NCBI GenBank assembly: GCA_041394985.1
Contig: JAWLBI010000001.1
Coordinates: 1,240,001 to 1,304,000 of the forward strand
Direction of reading: 5' to 3'
DNA from: JAGLON01 sp041394985
GTDB taxonomy: Bacteria > Zixibacteria > MSB-5A5 > GN15 > JAAZOE01
DNA: 64,000 nucleotides
Shown here: positions 16,712 through 25,487 of the stretch, in pieces
How the letters are laid out: each line of letters begins with the position of its first letter
How positions within the stretch are numbered: the stretch's first letter is position 1
Notes under the pieces: generated by a model
Databases searched by the model: none
What the model was told of the DNA's origin: nothing
Seen by the model: the letters and a program-made list of their open reading frames with translations, nothing else
Position numbers and translations under genes: made by a program

Positions 16712-17100
16712 GCGAAACCCCTGCGCATTAAGGTGCCGAGATACTACGCATAAATCACATTTAATGATTTATGAAACGTTTCTTCCCCGCCCCCTGTCAA
16801 CAAAAAAACTTCCTTGCCTTGAAAGAATTATCAATTTTAATATAATCACTAATGGATGTCAAGCACTAAAGGGATATTCTAAGTACAATATATGCATTTT
16901 TCGCTCGCATGCAAGCCTCGAAATTCTGTCGTTGACAAACAGGTCTATATTGCTACATTGTAAGTAGTGCCTAAGTGATATGTGCTCTCTCAAATACATA
17001 TAATTAACTGACAGTAGATTCGCCGCGAAAACTATACTTCTGGTCCTTTTCGTAAAGCGCCCCTCGTTTTTTTCTGCGTCCGGGCGGGGAGGAGTCCATT
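16712..17100. other. Divergent intergenic region
   Basis: AT-rich for the first 250 bases, with no gene. It holds the promoter-like pair at 16932-16959 and a GGGGAGGAG Shine-Dalgarno for the subtilase gene. Confidence 0.5.
16932..16959 (+). promoter_or_regulatory. Putative sigma70 promoter of the subtilase gene
   Basis: TTGACA (16932-16937) and TACATT (16954-16959) lie 16 bases apart, with a leader of about 135 nt. Confidence 0.4.
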
Positions 17101-20100
17101 ATGAGTCAATTGGCTAAAGCCTGTTCGGTTCTGGCTATCTTATTGTTGTGTACCCTGTCGTTATCGGTTGCCGAGGACGTGATCGATGGCAAGGTTCCGT
17201 ATGTCTGCGAGGATAATCTCATTGAAATCCTGTTCGCACCCGAGTCGGAGGTGCGGCTTCGCGATGGAAATATCGTCGACTTGAAAAGCAATGCGCTCGA
17301 CGGCGTCTCGGCCGTTCTGGGCAAGAGTACGGCCGTTTGGAACCGGTTAATCGGTTTGCCGGAAGAGCGGGTCGATGAACTCAATCGGGCCGGCCGGACA
17401 AAATCCGGAAATGATTTATACAACCTGAATAATGCCTATCGCCTGGAAATTGCCAAGGGGCAGGATGTCTGGGCGGTCAGTCGGCAACTCGAGGCGCTGC
17501 CAGGCGTGATGATGGCGCGCCCGGTGCCGAAGCCGATGGCTCTTCCAATACCGCCCAATTATGTTCCGCTGCAGGGATATTTAGATTCGGCCCTTGCAAT
17601 GCCGGCGGGAATCGGGGCATGGTATGCCTGGAATAATTTACCCGGTGGAGCCGGTGCGGGTGTGACGGTGTGCGATCTGGAGTATGGATGGAACTTTTCG
17701 CATCAGGATATCATGCAGGCATCCGGTTCGCAGATTAATCCCAATCCGATTGCATTGCCGACCGGTTTCACGGATGATCATGGCACTGCCGTCATCGGAG
17801 AACTTTTTTCGGATCCGAACGGATGGGGTACGACCGGAATTTGTCATGGCGCTATGGCGCTAACGTGCGGAACATATTATGGTGCGACGCCGAGTTGGAA
17901 TGTTGCCGGGGCGATTATGTATGCCGTCGGCAGTATGTCGGCGGGAGATATTATCCTGCTCGAACAGCAGTGGGATTACAACAGCGCCGGCGCTTACATT
18001 CCGATAGAGTGGTGGCTCGACTACTCCCCGAATCCACAATCATATAATTCCGTGTACATTGCCATTCAGACGGCAGTGGCGAATGGGATTCATGTCGTCG
18101 AGGCCGGCGGTAACGGCAGTATCAACACCGATGGCCTGAGCTGGTATGGGAATTCCGGCGCTGTCATCGTCGGCGCAGGAGGAGCGACCGCCGGTATCGG
18201 TACCGACAGGCAGCGATTAGCGTTCTCTAGTTATGGCAGTCGTTTTGACTTGCAGGGCTGGGGAGAAAACGTCGTCACGACCGGGTATGGCACCTTTTAT
18301 AATACGGATGGCAAGAATTACTGGTATACCAATACATTTAACGGCACATCGAGCGCATCACCCTGTGTGGCGGGAGCGATGGCGGATTGTATCGGCTTCT
18401 GGAACGGGCTCGGTTGGAACCCGATGTGGTTGTCACCGTCAACGCTGCGGAATGCCCTTGTTACGACCGGGAGGCCTCAGGATTTATCCGTAACCGGAAA
18501 CATCGGTCCGCGGCCCGATATACGGGCGGCGTGTTCGCTTCTGGCATTGACGGAAATCGAATGGCAGGAGATAACGGCTCCGCCAATTGACAATGGCGCG
18601 ATACCGGCGTTCGGCGTCGCATGGGGCGATTATAACAATGACGGGCTCGAGGATGTCTTTGTCGCCAACTATAATTTCCCGAACAAGCTGTATATGAATA
18701 TGGGTGCGGGAATGTTCGCCGATGTGACCCCGATCGGATTGGCCGATCCGGGACCGGGGCGGATGGCATCGTGGGCGGACTTCGATAATGATGGTGATCT
18801 GGATTTGTATCTTGCCAATGACGGTCTTCCCAATTTCCTCTATCGTAATGACGGCGGCGGTGTGTTTACCGATATCACGACTCCTCCATTGGATGAACCA
18901 GGATTTACGCAGGCCGCGGTGTGGGGCGATTATGACAATGACGGTTTTGTCGATTTGTTCCTCGCCAATTTCAATTCGCCCGATCGACTATTGCAAAACC
19001 TGAACGGTACCGGCAACTTCATAGATGTTGCCATGCCGCCGATTAACAATCCCGGACCGTCGACCGGGGCCGTGTGGGGCGATTATGACAATGACGGCGA
19101 TCTTGATCTGTACCTATTACAGGATAACACAGGCGTAAATATTCTCGCCCGCAATGACGGCGGCGGGATATTTTTCGATATGACGGGGATGACGCCGCTG
19201 GGTATCATGGATTATTCGGTCGGGGCCGAATGGATTGATTTCGACAACGATGCGATACTTGATATGTACGTCGTCAACAACGGCCAGGCGAATGCATTAT
19301 TCAAAGGGACGGGCAGTAATTTCCTGCCATACTATATTCCGCAGCTTGCGGACACGACGTTTAATTTCGGAACGGCCTGTCATGATTTCGATAACGACGG
19401 TGATATCGATTTCTATTTTACCGATTCGTATTATCGCAATGAGTATGTGCGCAATGACGGTTCGTTCACGTTCACATCGCACACGACTGGGAAAATTGGG
19501 TGCCCGAACGATTTCAGTCTGGCGGTCGGTGGGGCAGATATCGACCTTGATGGTGATGTCGATTTGTACGTGGCCGAGGGCGGTATTATAAATCCGAACC
19601 GGTTGTTTAATAACATTATCAATTCCGGAAATAACTGGCTGCATATCAAGCTGCAGGGCACAACGTCGAACAAGGCGGGAATCGGCGCCAGAATCGATTT
19701 GTTCTATGCGGCGGGTCTCAGACAGATTCGTGAAATATCCGGCGGCAGCGGATTCGCTACGCAGAATTCTCTGACGGCTGAGTTTGGTCTGGGAGCCGTG
19801 ATGCAGGCGGATTCGATCATCGTTCACTGGCCTTCCGGCACCGTACAGCAGCTTGCTGCGACATCGGCCAATAAAATTCTCGTGCTGGTCGAACCGGGGG
19901 GTATCGTCTACATGTGCGGTGATTCGAATAATGACGGCAGCTTGAATGTTGGTGACGCCGTATTCCTGGTTAATTATATTTTCAAGGGAGGCCCCGCGCC
20001 GTCCCCGATGTGTCAGGCGGATGCGAACGGCGACGGAGGCATTAATATCGGCGACGCGGTGTATCTCATCTCGTATATTTTCAAGGGAGGTCCGGCGCCG

Positions 20101-20121
20101 ACATTGACGTGTTGCCCGTAG
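17101..20121 (+). CDS. Secreted subtilase (S8) with FG-GAP/VCBS repeats, UnbV domain and dockerin pair
   Basis: 1006 residues. A signal peptide covers residues 1-24. The S8 protease domain has the triad Asp192 (VCDLEYGW), His227 (DDHGTAVIGE) and Ser417 (NGTSSASP). From about 495 to 840 there are seven or so calcium-binding FG-GAP/VCBS repeats (GDYNNDGLEDVFVANYN, DFDNDGDLDLYLAND) predicting a beta-propeller. An ASPIC/UnbV domain follows (NNWLHIKLQG...GIGARIDL). The C-terminus holds two dockerin calcium loops (DSNNDGSLNVGDAVFLVNYIFKGG, then DANGDGGINIGDAVYLI) ending in CCP. It is expected at the cell surface or secreted. It heads a block of dockerin proteins 28 bp upstream of the next, so they are probably co-expressed. 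Confidence 0.93.
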   Translation: MSQLAKACSVLAILLLCTLSLSVAEDVIDGKVPYVCEDNLIEILFAPESEVRLRDGNIVDLKSNALDGVSAVLGKSTAVWNRLIGLPEERVDELNRAGRTKSGNDLYNLNNAYRLEIAKGQDVWAVSRQLEALPGVMMARPVPKPMALPIPPNYVPLQGYLDSALAMPAGIGAWYAWNNLPGGAGAGVTVCDLEYGWNFSHQDIMQASGSQINPNPIALPTGFTDDHGTAVIGELFSDPNGWGTTGICHGAMALTCGTYYGATPSWNVAGAIMYAVGSMSAGDIILLEQQWDYNSAGAYIPIEWWLDYSPNPQSYNSVYIAIQTAVANGIHVVEAGGNGSINTDGLSWYGNSGAVIVGAGGATAGIGTDRQRLAFSSYGSRFDLQGWGENVVTTGYGTFYNTDGKNYWYTNTFNGTSSASPCVAGAMADCIGFWNGLGWNPMWLSPSTLRNALVTTGRPQDLSVTGNIGPRPDIRAACSLLALTEIEWQEITAPPIDNGAIPAFGVAWGDYNNDGLEDVFVANYNFPNKLYMNMGAGMFADVTPIGLADPGPGRMASWADFDNDGDLDLYLANDGLPNFLYRNDGGGVFTDITTPPLDEPGFTQAAVWGDYDNDGFVDLFLANFNSPDRLLQNLNGTGNFIDVAMPPINNPGPSTGAVWGDYDNDGDLDLYLLQDNTGVNILARNDGGGIFFDMTGMTPLGIMDYSVGAEWIDFDNDAILDMYVVNNGQANALFKGTGSNFLPYYIPQLADTTFNFGTACHDFDNDGDIDFYFTDSYYRNEYVRNDGSFTFTSHTTGKIGCPNDFSLAVGGADIDLDGDVDLYVAEGGIINPNRLFNNIINSGNNWLHIKLQGTTSNKAGIGARIDLFYAAGLRQIREISGGSGFATQNSLTAEFGLGAVMQADSIIVHWPSGTVQQLAATSANKILVLVEPGGIVYMCGDSNNDGSLNVGDAVFLVNYIFKGGPAPSPMCQADANGDGGINIGDAVYLISYIFKGGPAPTLTCCP

Positions 20122-20149
20122 GAATACGGCACCTAATACAGGAGGAAGA

Positions 20150-20869
20150 ATGAAACAGTGTTTTTTGAATCCCCGGGGGGCGAAGGCTGTTTTGTTCGCT
20201 ATTTTAATTTTTGTCCTCTGCGCCGCTCCGGTAGCGGCGCAGTTGGAATATTGCGAGGCCGGGGGCGGGTGCGGCGAGTATATCTCATCCGTCCAGATTA
20301 ACGGCATGACGTATAATTCGATATGTGACGGATACAGTTACAATCCGGATACCAGCGTCTCACTTTTGTCATTTGATTCCCTGTTGATTACAATCGAGTT
20401 GGTCAATGCCGATATGAATGATCAAGTCAGTGTATGGGTGGATTGGGACTTGAATGCGATCTTCGAGGGATATGAGGAAATCTTTACGGCAGTCGGTCCG
20501 GGACCGCACAGTATTGCGTATGAAGTTCCAGGTCTATACTACTATCACGAGACAAATAGAATCAGGATTCGCCTGTGCCATGATCATGCGCCGGAATCAT
20601 GCGGCGTGACCGATTTCGGTGAAGTTGAGGATTACGCGATTATTTTGGGCTCCGGATATATATGTGGTAATGCCGATAATAGCGGATCCATCAATATCGG
20701 AGATGCCGTTTATTTGCTCAATTTTATTTTTAGGGGAGGCCCCGCTCCGTATCCGTATTGCGTTGGCGATGCCAATGGAGATATGGGAATAAATGTGGGT
20801 GACGTCATATATCTCATCGGGTATATTTTTAGAGGCGCTCCGCCCCCGCCCCATTTTTGTTGTTCATAA
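20150..20869 (+). CDS. Secreted GEVED-domain dockerin protein, paralogue 1
   Basis: 239 residues. A signal peptide ends at APVAAQ (about residue 31). A GEVED domain (about 33-170) ends in the family-naming motif TDFGEVEDYAI. It is followed by a two-loop dockerin (NADNSGSINIGDAVYLLNFIF and DANGDMGINVGDVIYLIGYIF) and a CCS terminus. GEVED domains occur in extracellular adhesins and proteases; the dockerin implies docking to a cohesin-like partner, which is not visible in this window. AGGAGGAAGA precedes the ATG. It is one of three tandem paralogues. Confidence 0.88.
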   Translation: MKQCFLNPRGAKAVLFAILIFVLCAAPVAAQLEYCEAGGGCGEYISSVQINGMTYNSICDGYSYNPDTSVSLLSFDSLLITIELVNADMNDQVSVWVDWDLNAIFEGYEEIFTAVGPGPHSIAYEVPGLYYYHETNRIRIRLCHDHAPESCGVTDFGEVEDYAIILGSGYICGNADNSGSINIGDAVYLLNFIFRGGPAPYPYCVGDANGDMGINVGDVIYLIGYIFRGAPPPPHFCCS

Positions 20870-20896
20870 GGGTTTTCGAATAAATCGTGAGGATAA

Positions 20897-21628
20897 ATGA
20901 ACCAGTGTTTTTCGAATCCCCGGAAGGCGAAACTTATTTCGCTTGTCATGATTATTATTGTCTTTTGTGCCGCTCAGGTGGCGGCGCAGTTGGATTATTG
21001 CGAAGCCGGGGGCGGGTGCGGCGCGTTTATTTCATCCGTTCAGATTAACGGCATGACGAATAGTTCGGCGTGTGACGGATACAGTTATTATTCCGATTCC
21101 AGCGTTATGGTTTGGACATTCGATACGCTCCATATCACCGTCGAATTGGCGAACGCAGATATGAATGATCAGGTCGGTGTGTGGGTTGGCTGGGACAGTC
21201 ATTATTTATTCGATGGCGTAGAAGATGAAATCGGAACGGCCGTGGGTTCCGGACCGCATACGTTTATATATGAGGTTCCTCTACTGTATCGCGAGGTGAC
21301 GACTCGACTCAGGGTTCGCCTGTGCCGTGATCAGACACCGGAACCATGCGGTGTGACCGAGTTCGGTGAAGTGGAAGATTACACCATCATTCAGGAAACG
21401 GATGTAGTGTGCGGAGACTCCAATAATGACGGTAATCTGAACATCGGCGATGCCGTGTATCTGGTCAATTTTATTTTCAAGGGAGGACCTGAACCGCCGG
21501 TGATGTGTCTGGCGGATGCCAATGGGGATGCAAATGTCAATATGGGTGACCCGGTGTATCTCATTGGGTATATCTTTAAAGGAGGTCCTCGGCCGTCTCT
21601 CACTTGTTGCTGGTTAGTAGCTCCGTAA
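20897..21628 (+). CDS. Secreted GEVED-domain dockerin protein, paralogue 2
   Basis: 243 residues, strongly similar to the preceding gene along its full length (LDYCEAGGGCG, SVQINGMT, CDGYSY, ADMNDQVGVWV). It has a signal peptide ending at QVAAQ, a GEVED motif (TEFGEVEDYTI) and a dockerin pair with KGGPEP and KGGPRP repeats ending TCCW. It lies 27 bp after paralogue 1. Its signal peptide core (LISLVMIIIVFCAA) is identical to that of paralogue 3, so the tandem copies are recent or have been homogenised. Confidence 0.88.
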   Translation: MNQCFSNPRKAKLISLVMIIIVFCAAQVAAQLDYCEAGGGCGAFISSVQINGMTNSSACDGYSYYSDSSVMVWTFDTLHITVELANADMNDQVGVWVGWDSHYLFDGVEDEIGTAVGSGPHTFIYEVPLLYREVTTRLRVRLCRDQTPEPCGVTEFGEVEDYTIIQETDVVCGDSNNDGNLNIGDAVYLVNFIFKGGPEPPVMCLADANGDANVNMGDPVYLIGYIFKGGPRPSLTCCWLVAP

Positions 21629-21647
21629 TATAAAAACGGGAGGAGGA

Positions 21648-22358
21648 ATGAAAATATACATTTCGAATCTCCGGGGTGCGAAACTTATTTCGCTTGTCAT
21701 GATTATTATTGTCTTTTGTGCCGCTCGGCTTTCGGCACAAACAGAATATTGTGAGGTCGGGGGCGGCTGTGATGAGTATATTTCTTTTGTATCGGTCAAT
21801 TACTTCATGAATAACTCAGGCTGCGGCGGATATGAAGATTATACGAACTTCGAAATCACCGTTCGGCGGCTCGAGGCGCTGGAAGTCTATTTGGAAATCT
21901 CGAATGCCTATGCCAACGATAATGTCGGCGTGTGGATCGATTGGAATCAGGATTTCGATTTCGACGATCCCAACGAAGTAATCGGGATGGCTGTCGGCCC
22001 GGGACCTCATACATTTCTTTCGCAGGTTCCAAGTGATGCAGTGTATGGTCGAACGCATTTGCGGCTGCGGTTGTGCTTTAACGAAACACCATTTCCCTGC
22101 GGGATTACGGAGTTCGGAGAAGTCGAAGACTATGCAATAGAAGTCGAGCCGTCATACGTGTGCGGCGATGCCAATAACGACAGGGCGTTCGGCCTCGGTG
22201 ATGCCGTATTTTTGATTAATTACATTTTCAAAGGCGGGGCTCCGCCGCCGAATATGGCGGCAGGTGATCCCAACTGCGACGGCAGAGTCAATATCGGCGA
22301 TGCGGTATACATGATTGACTACATATTCCGGGGCGGTCCCGCGCCGTGTTGCCCATAG
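21648..22358 (+). CDS. Secreted GEVED-domain dockerin protein, paralogue 3
   Basis: 236 residues. The signal peptide core is identical to paralogue 2, while the GEVED domain is more diverged (FVSVNYFMNNSGCGGYEDYTNF) and ends TEFGEVEDYAI. A dockerin pair follows (DANNDRAFGLGDAVFLINYIF; DPNCDGRVNIGDAVYMIDYIF) ending PCCP. The first loop has lost the usual Gly-Ser-Ile-Asn spacing (RAFGLGD), so calcium binding there may be weaker. GGGAGGAGGA precedes the ATG. Confidence 0.88.
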   Translation: MKIYISNLRGAKLISLVMIIIVFCAARLSAQTEYCEVGGGCDEYISFVSVNYFMNNSGCGGYEDYTNFEITVRRLEALEVYLEISNAYANDNVGVWIDWNQDFDFDDPNEVIGMAVGPGPHTFLSQVPSDAVYGRTHLRLRLCFNETPFPCGITEFGEVEDYAIEVEPSYVCGDANNDRAFGLGDAVFLINYIFKGGAPPPNMAAGDPNCDGRVNIGDAVYMIDYIFRGGPAPCCP

Positions 22359-22368
22359 CGCGAGGCGG

Positions 22369-22443
22369 GATATCCGCGAAGCTGTCTATTTAGTAAATTA
22401 TATATTGCAGGGCGGTGATGCGCCCTGTGGTACCGAGAAGTAA
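22369..22443 (+). pseudogene. Vestigial dockerin C-terminus
   Basis: Directly after paralogue 3, in a different frame, 24 codons read DIREAVYLVNYILQGGDAP..., ending in TAA. They match the GDAVYLVNYIFKGG consensus of the neighbouring dockerins, but there is no start codon or N-terminal part. This is the likely tail of a deleted fourth dockerin gene or dockerin repeat. Confidence 0.65.
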
Positions 22444-22536
22444 ATACCGAAATCTCGGATGCTCTCTTTTCGTTTTGTTATAAAAAATTCCACCTACGCC
22501 CGACACGATAACTATTTAATCATTATTGGGGGACAT

Positions 22537-23355
22537 ATGTTATACAGAGTAATGATTCTCTTTTTACTGCTGATCCTGGTTTCTCCGCTGGCGGCAATCA
22601 ATAACGTCTATATGGATATCGTCGAAACCGGGGAAGACAAAGGAGCCGATACACTGTTTGTCGGCAAAGATTATGAAGTACGCCTGTATATTTCAAATGA
22701 CGTACTTCTTGGCGAGATCAGGCTGGCTCCATTTTTCCGGGGCGGTATCGTAGGTAAAGACGGCTCCAAAGCCGGACATTTTTGGGAATGGGTAAATGTC
22801 GAAGGGTACGGCACGATTGGATGCGTTCGCTTTATACCGGGGAGCCGGATGTATCCGCCTGAAACTGTCTGGGACGACGAATTGGATATCTTCGAATGGA
22901 ATATGGATGAAGATTCACCGGATACTATCGGCATTCGAGGTGTCTCATCGGGGGGCGGGTTGCCTCCGGGCCCCGGCGACCATATGATTTCGATTCACTT
23001 TACCCCCAAGATGCCGTCATATGGCATGGTTACGATGTGGGCGGATACGGCAACCATTCCGCCGACCGGAGCATTGACCTTCTTCGATACTTTCGGGACG
23101 CCGATTTATCCGACGTTTACAACGGCGAGTCCCTGGCCTATCATGATCGTCTGCGGTGATGCCAACGGTGACGGGAGTATCAATGTCGGCGATGCCGTGC
23201 ATCTGATTAATTACATTTTTAAAGGCGGCGATGCTCCGGCGCCGGTTCTGGCCGGAGATGCCAGTTGTGACGGCAGTACGAATATCGGCGATGCCGTGTA
23301 TCTGATTAATTTTATTTTCAAGGGCGGGCCGGCCCCCTGTTGCCCGCCGGTGTAG
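22537..23355 (+). CDS. Secreted dockerin protein with cohesin-like N-terminal domain
   Basis: 272 residues from the ATG at 22537, which follows GGGGGACAT and begins a proper signal peptide (MLYRVMILFLLLILVSPLAA). The frame extends to 22459 but without hydrophobic sense. The mature domain (about 22-200) has a beta-sandwich look with VGKDYEVRLYISND followed by LGEIRLAPFF, which recalls cohesin or cohesin-like folds; this is a weak inference. The C-terminus is a two-loop dockerin (DANGDGSINVGDAVHLI, DASCDGSTNIGDAVYLI) ending CCPPV. It closes the dockerin cluster. Confidence 0.82.
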   Translation: MLYRVMILFLLLILVSPLAAINNVYMDIVETGEDKGADTLFVGKDYEVRLYISNDVLLGEIRLAPFFRGGIVGKDGSKAGHFWEWVNVEGYGTIGCVRFIPGSRMYPPETVWDDELDIFEWNMDEDSPDTIGIRGVSSGGGLPPGPGDHMISIHFTPKMPSYGMVTMWADTATIPPTGALTFFDTFGTPIYPTFTTASPWPIMIVCGDANGDGSINVGDAVHLINYIFKGGDAPAPVLAGDASCDGSTNIGDAVYLINFIFKGGPAPCCPPV

Positions 23356-23382
23356 GCGGTAAACAATGTGAAGATATCTCGC

Positions 23383-23411
23383 TTGACAGATATAATAGGT
23401 CATTGTATAGT
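23383..23411 (+). promoter_or_regulatory. Sigma70-type promoter for the signal-peptidase homologue
   Basis: TTGACA (23383-23388), 17-base spacer, TATAGT (23406-23411). The ATG is 31 bases beyond the -10 box. Confidence 0.7.
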
Positions 23412-23441
23412 TGATTATATCATGTTAAATGGGATGTCATC

Positions 23442-24254
23442 ATGGAACAAAGAAAAAGTTTTTGGCTTGCCTTCTTGTTCGCTATGGGGATCGACGGCGC
23501 CGGACATATATATCTCGGCAGATATCGAAGAGGATCCGCATGGTTGTTGGGATCGCTTTTCTGTTGTAATGCGTTCTTGTATTTTGTTATTAAGGGAGAT
23601 TTCGGATACTGGAATATCCTATTCCCCCTGATATTGTCTTTTATTTATCGCATTTTCCAAATTGTAGATTTAATTCTGGTATATAAGTCGAAAGTATACG
23701 AGGCAACTAGAACGCTGACGTGGCAATATTGTGTGTTCGGTCTGTGTTTCTTAATTAGTTGTTTTCATATTATCAGCGCTTTAATCCCTTATAATGTATA
23801 TACTATCCCTTCTGCCGGGATGGAAAATACTATAAAAATAGGCGATGTGTTAATCGCTGATAATCATTTCGTCAAGGGTGAAGTGGAGTATCGGCGAGGC
23901 GATATCGTCGTATTTATCTTCCCATTTGATAATGTGACCAGATATGTTCAGCGTATCATCGCTTTACCGGAAGATACGCTTGAAATTACTGACGGGGCCG
24001 TCTTTGTCAATGGTACAAAGCAACCTTTGCCGGACGATAGCAAACCCGGCAGTGAAATGCCTTCAGATCCGAGGCTTAGTCACTTAAACCGCATCATTAT
24101 TCCACAGGGTGAGGTATTCGTTATGGGGGACAACCGGAATCATTCATACGATTCGCGGATCTTCGGTCCTGTTCCGATGAGGAACCTGCGTGAAACTGCT
24201 TATCGAATTATTTGGAGCAAAGATTTCGATAGAATCGGGAAAATCATTGAGTAG
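23442..24254 (+). CDS. Signal peptidase I homologue lacking both catalytic residues
   Basis: 270 residues. The N-terminal part has several membrane helices (about residues 8-115) including GIDGAGHIYLGRYRRG, reminiscent of TM2-type segments. The S26 peptidase domain follows (about 118-270): boxes IPSAGMENTIKIGDV, RYVQRIIALPED and GDNRNHSYDSRIFGPVP are all present. In active type I signal peptidases the Ser just before the Met of SGSM is the nucleophile and the Lys in the K-R pair is the general base. Here those positions are Gly126 and Gln170. The fold appears intact but the Ser-Lys dyad is gone, so it is probably a pseudoenzyme or acts differently. It has its own promoter. It lies right after the dockerin cluster. 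Confidence 0.88.
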   Translation: MEQRKSFWLAFLFAMGIDGAGHIYLGRYRRGSAWLLGSLFCCNAFLYFVIKGDFGYWNILFPLILSFIYRIFQIVDLILVYKSKVYEATRTLTWQYCVFGLCFLISCFHIISALIPYNVYTIPSAGMENTIKIGDVLIADNHFVKGEVEYRRGDIVVFIFPFDNVTRYVQRIIALPEDTLEITDGAVFVNGTKQPLPDDSKPGSEMPSDPRLSHLNRIIIPQGEVFVMGDNRNHSYDSRIFGPVPMRNLRETAYRIIWSKDFDRIGKIIE

Positions 24255-24319
24255 CTCTGCCATTTAAACCAGCTAAATAACCTGTTGCGCTTCACATTCC
24301 TGCGTACTACCTTGCCGAC

Positions 24320-24802
24320 ATGATTGACGATCAATTCGACGAGCGAATCTGGATGCGCCAGGCGATAATCGAGGCGCTCAAGGCATATGAGGTCGGCGAG
24401 GTGCCGGTCGGGTGCGTGATCGTACTCGATAATCAGATTATCGGGCGCGGGCATAATCAGACCAGGCAATTGAAAGACCCGACGGCTCATGCCGAGATTC
24501 TTGCGATTACTTCAGCGACCGAGGCGGTCGGCGACTGGCGGCTGGAGGGGGCTGAGTTGTATTGCACGCTGGAGCCGTGCGCGATGTGCGCCGGGGCGGC
24601 GGTGCTGGCTCGAATCCGGAGGATAATTTTCGGAGCCTCCGATCCCAAATTCGGGGCCTGTGGATCGATTTTCAATATTCCCATCGAGCCGCGGCTGAAT
24701 CATCGGATAGAGCTGCTCGGCGGCATTATGGCCGAGGACGTGGCCGACATGATGCGCATGTTCTTCCAGGAAGTGCGGCAGAAAAAAGGAGGGCTCAATT
24801 GA
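24320..24802 (+). CDS. tadA: tRNA-adenosine deaminase
   Basis: 160 residues. The cytidine-deaminase fold carries the zinc and proton-shuttle signature HAE (His57, Glu59) and PCAMC (Cys87, Cys90), with VPVGCVIV before and GACGSIFNI after, all typical of TadA. It converts adenosine 34 of tRNA-Arg(ACG) to inosine. Its stop (24800-24802) overlaps the TTG start of the next gene, so the two are translationally coupled. Confidence 0.95.
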   Translation: MIDDQFDERIWMRQAIIEALKAYEVGEVPVGCVIVLDNQIIGRGHNQTRQLKDPTAHAEILAITSATEAVGDWRLEGAELYCTLEPCAMCAGAAVLARIRRIIFGASDPKFGACGSIFNIPIEPRLNHRIELLGGIMAEDVADMMRMFFQEVRQKKGGLN

Positions 24803-25299
24803 GAAGTTATGATCCTCGCATCATCAAGGCGCTGATGAAGACGATGTACCTGGGATTGTTTCTGAACACGATGGGGCCGATTGTCATCATGGTGCTGCTG
24901 GTCGTGGTCAGGGGAGACAGTTTCAATATGCAGGGGCGTATGTCGCTGCCGGAGGACGGGGCGATGCGGTCGCTGTTATATGTCGCGATCGCGCTCAGTA
25001 TTATCATTATCCTGATAACGTATTTCATGCGCAAGAAGCTGCTGGAGTCGTCGGTATGCCCCGAGGGGACGGCAAAGCTTCAGTACTTCAATGACCGAGT
25101 GATAGTGATTGCGCGGGTTGTGTATCTGCTCAATGCCATTCATACGGTGTTCGGACTGGTGTTGTATTCGGTCGGATTTCCGCTGGAGATCATGATGTTG
25201 TTCACGGCCGGGACGCTGATTTCTTATCAGTTTTTCCGCCCGCGGCCTCGGGTGCTGGAGGAATTTTTCGAGCGGGTGACAGGCGAGCGGCTGGAGTAG
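24799..25299 (+). CDS. Four-helix membrane protein, unknown
   Basis: 166 residues starting at TTG 24799, with AAAGGAGGG six bases upstream and overlapping the tadA stop in TTGA. The frame is open back to 24562, but that would mostly shadow tadA. Four membrane helices are visible (about residues 14-35, 55-72, 95-115, 120-140) followed by a basic/acidic tail. I recognise no family. Coupling to tadA suggests only shared expression. Confidence 0.72.
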   Translation: MRSYDPRIIKALMKTMYLGLFLNTMGPIVIMVLLVVVRGDSFNMQGRMSLPEDGAMRSLLYVAIALSIIIILITYFMRKKLLESSVCPEGTAKLQYFNDRVIVIARVVYLLNAIHTVFGLVLYSVGFPLEIMMLFTAGTLISYQFFRPRPRVLEEFFERVTGERLE

Positions 25300-25325
25300 A
25301 GGCGGAAAAAAGGGATAAAAAGAGC

Positions 25326-25351
25326 TTTACATTGGCGTAAATTCTTATAAT
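25326..25351 (+). promoter_or_regulatory. Promoter of tRNA-Ser
   Basis: A perfect TATAAT (25346-25351) sits about 50 bp before the tRNA. The best -35 match, TTTACA (25326-25331), leaves a spacer of only 14 bases, so the -35 assignment is uncertain. Confidence 0.45.
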
Positions 25352-25400
25352 TTGTGCGGACACAGATCGGCCGGTCAGCGGCCGGTTTTCGGATATAGTC

Positions 25401-25487
25401 GGAGAGGTGCCGGAGCGGTTGAACGGGGCGGTCTCGAAAACCGTTGAGCCTTCACGGGTTCCCAGGGTTCGAATCCCTGCCTCTCCG
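25401..25487 (+). tRNA. tRNA-Ser (anticodon CGA)
   Basis: The 87-nt sequence folds as a class II tRNA. The acceptor GGAGAGG pairs with CCTCTCC plus discriminator G. The D-arm is GCCGGAGCGGTTGAACGGGGC, shown here as GCCGGAG...GGGGC. The anticodon loop CTCGAAA gives anticodon CGA, there is a long variable arm, and the T-arm contains GGTTCGAATCC. CCA is not encoded. A CTTTTTTG run follows and can act as part of the terminator. Its 3' end is the repeated segment that bounds the downstream island. Confidence 0.95.

Noticed and set aside
23442..24254. Active signal peptidase I
   Set aside because: The catalytic Ser and Lys positions are Gly126 and Gln170; other Ser or Lys residues are not at the required places.
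24562..24798. Long upstream part of the open frame for the four-helix membrane protein, overlapping tadA
   Set aside because: It reads as a shadow of tadA in another frame; TTG at 24799 has a strong Shine-Dalgarno and gives a sensible membrane protein start.
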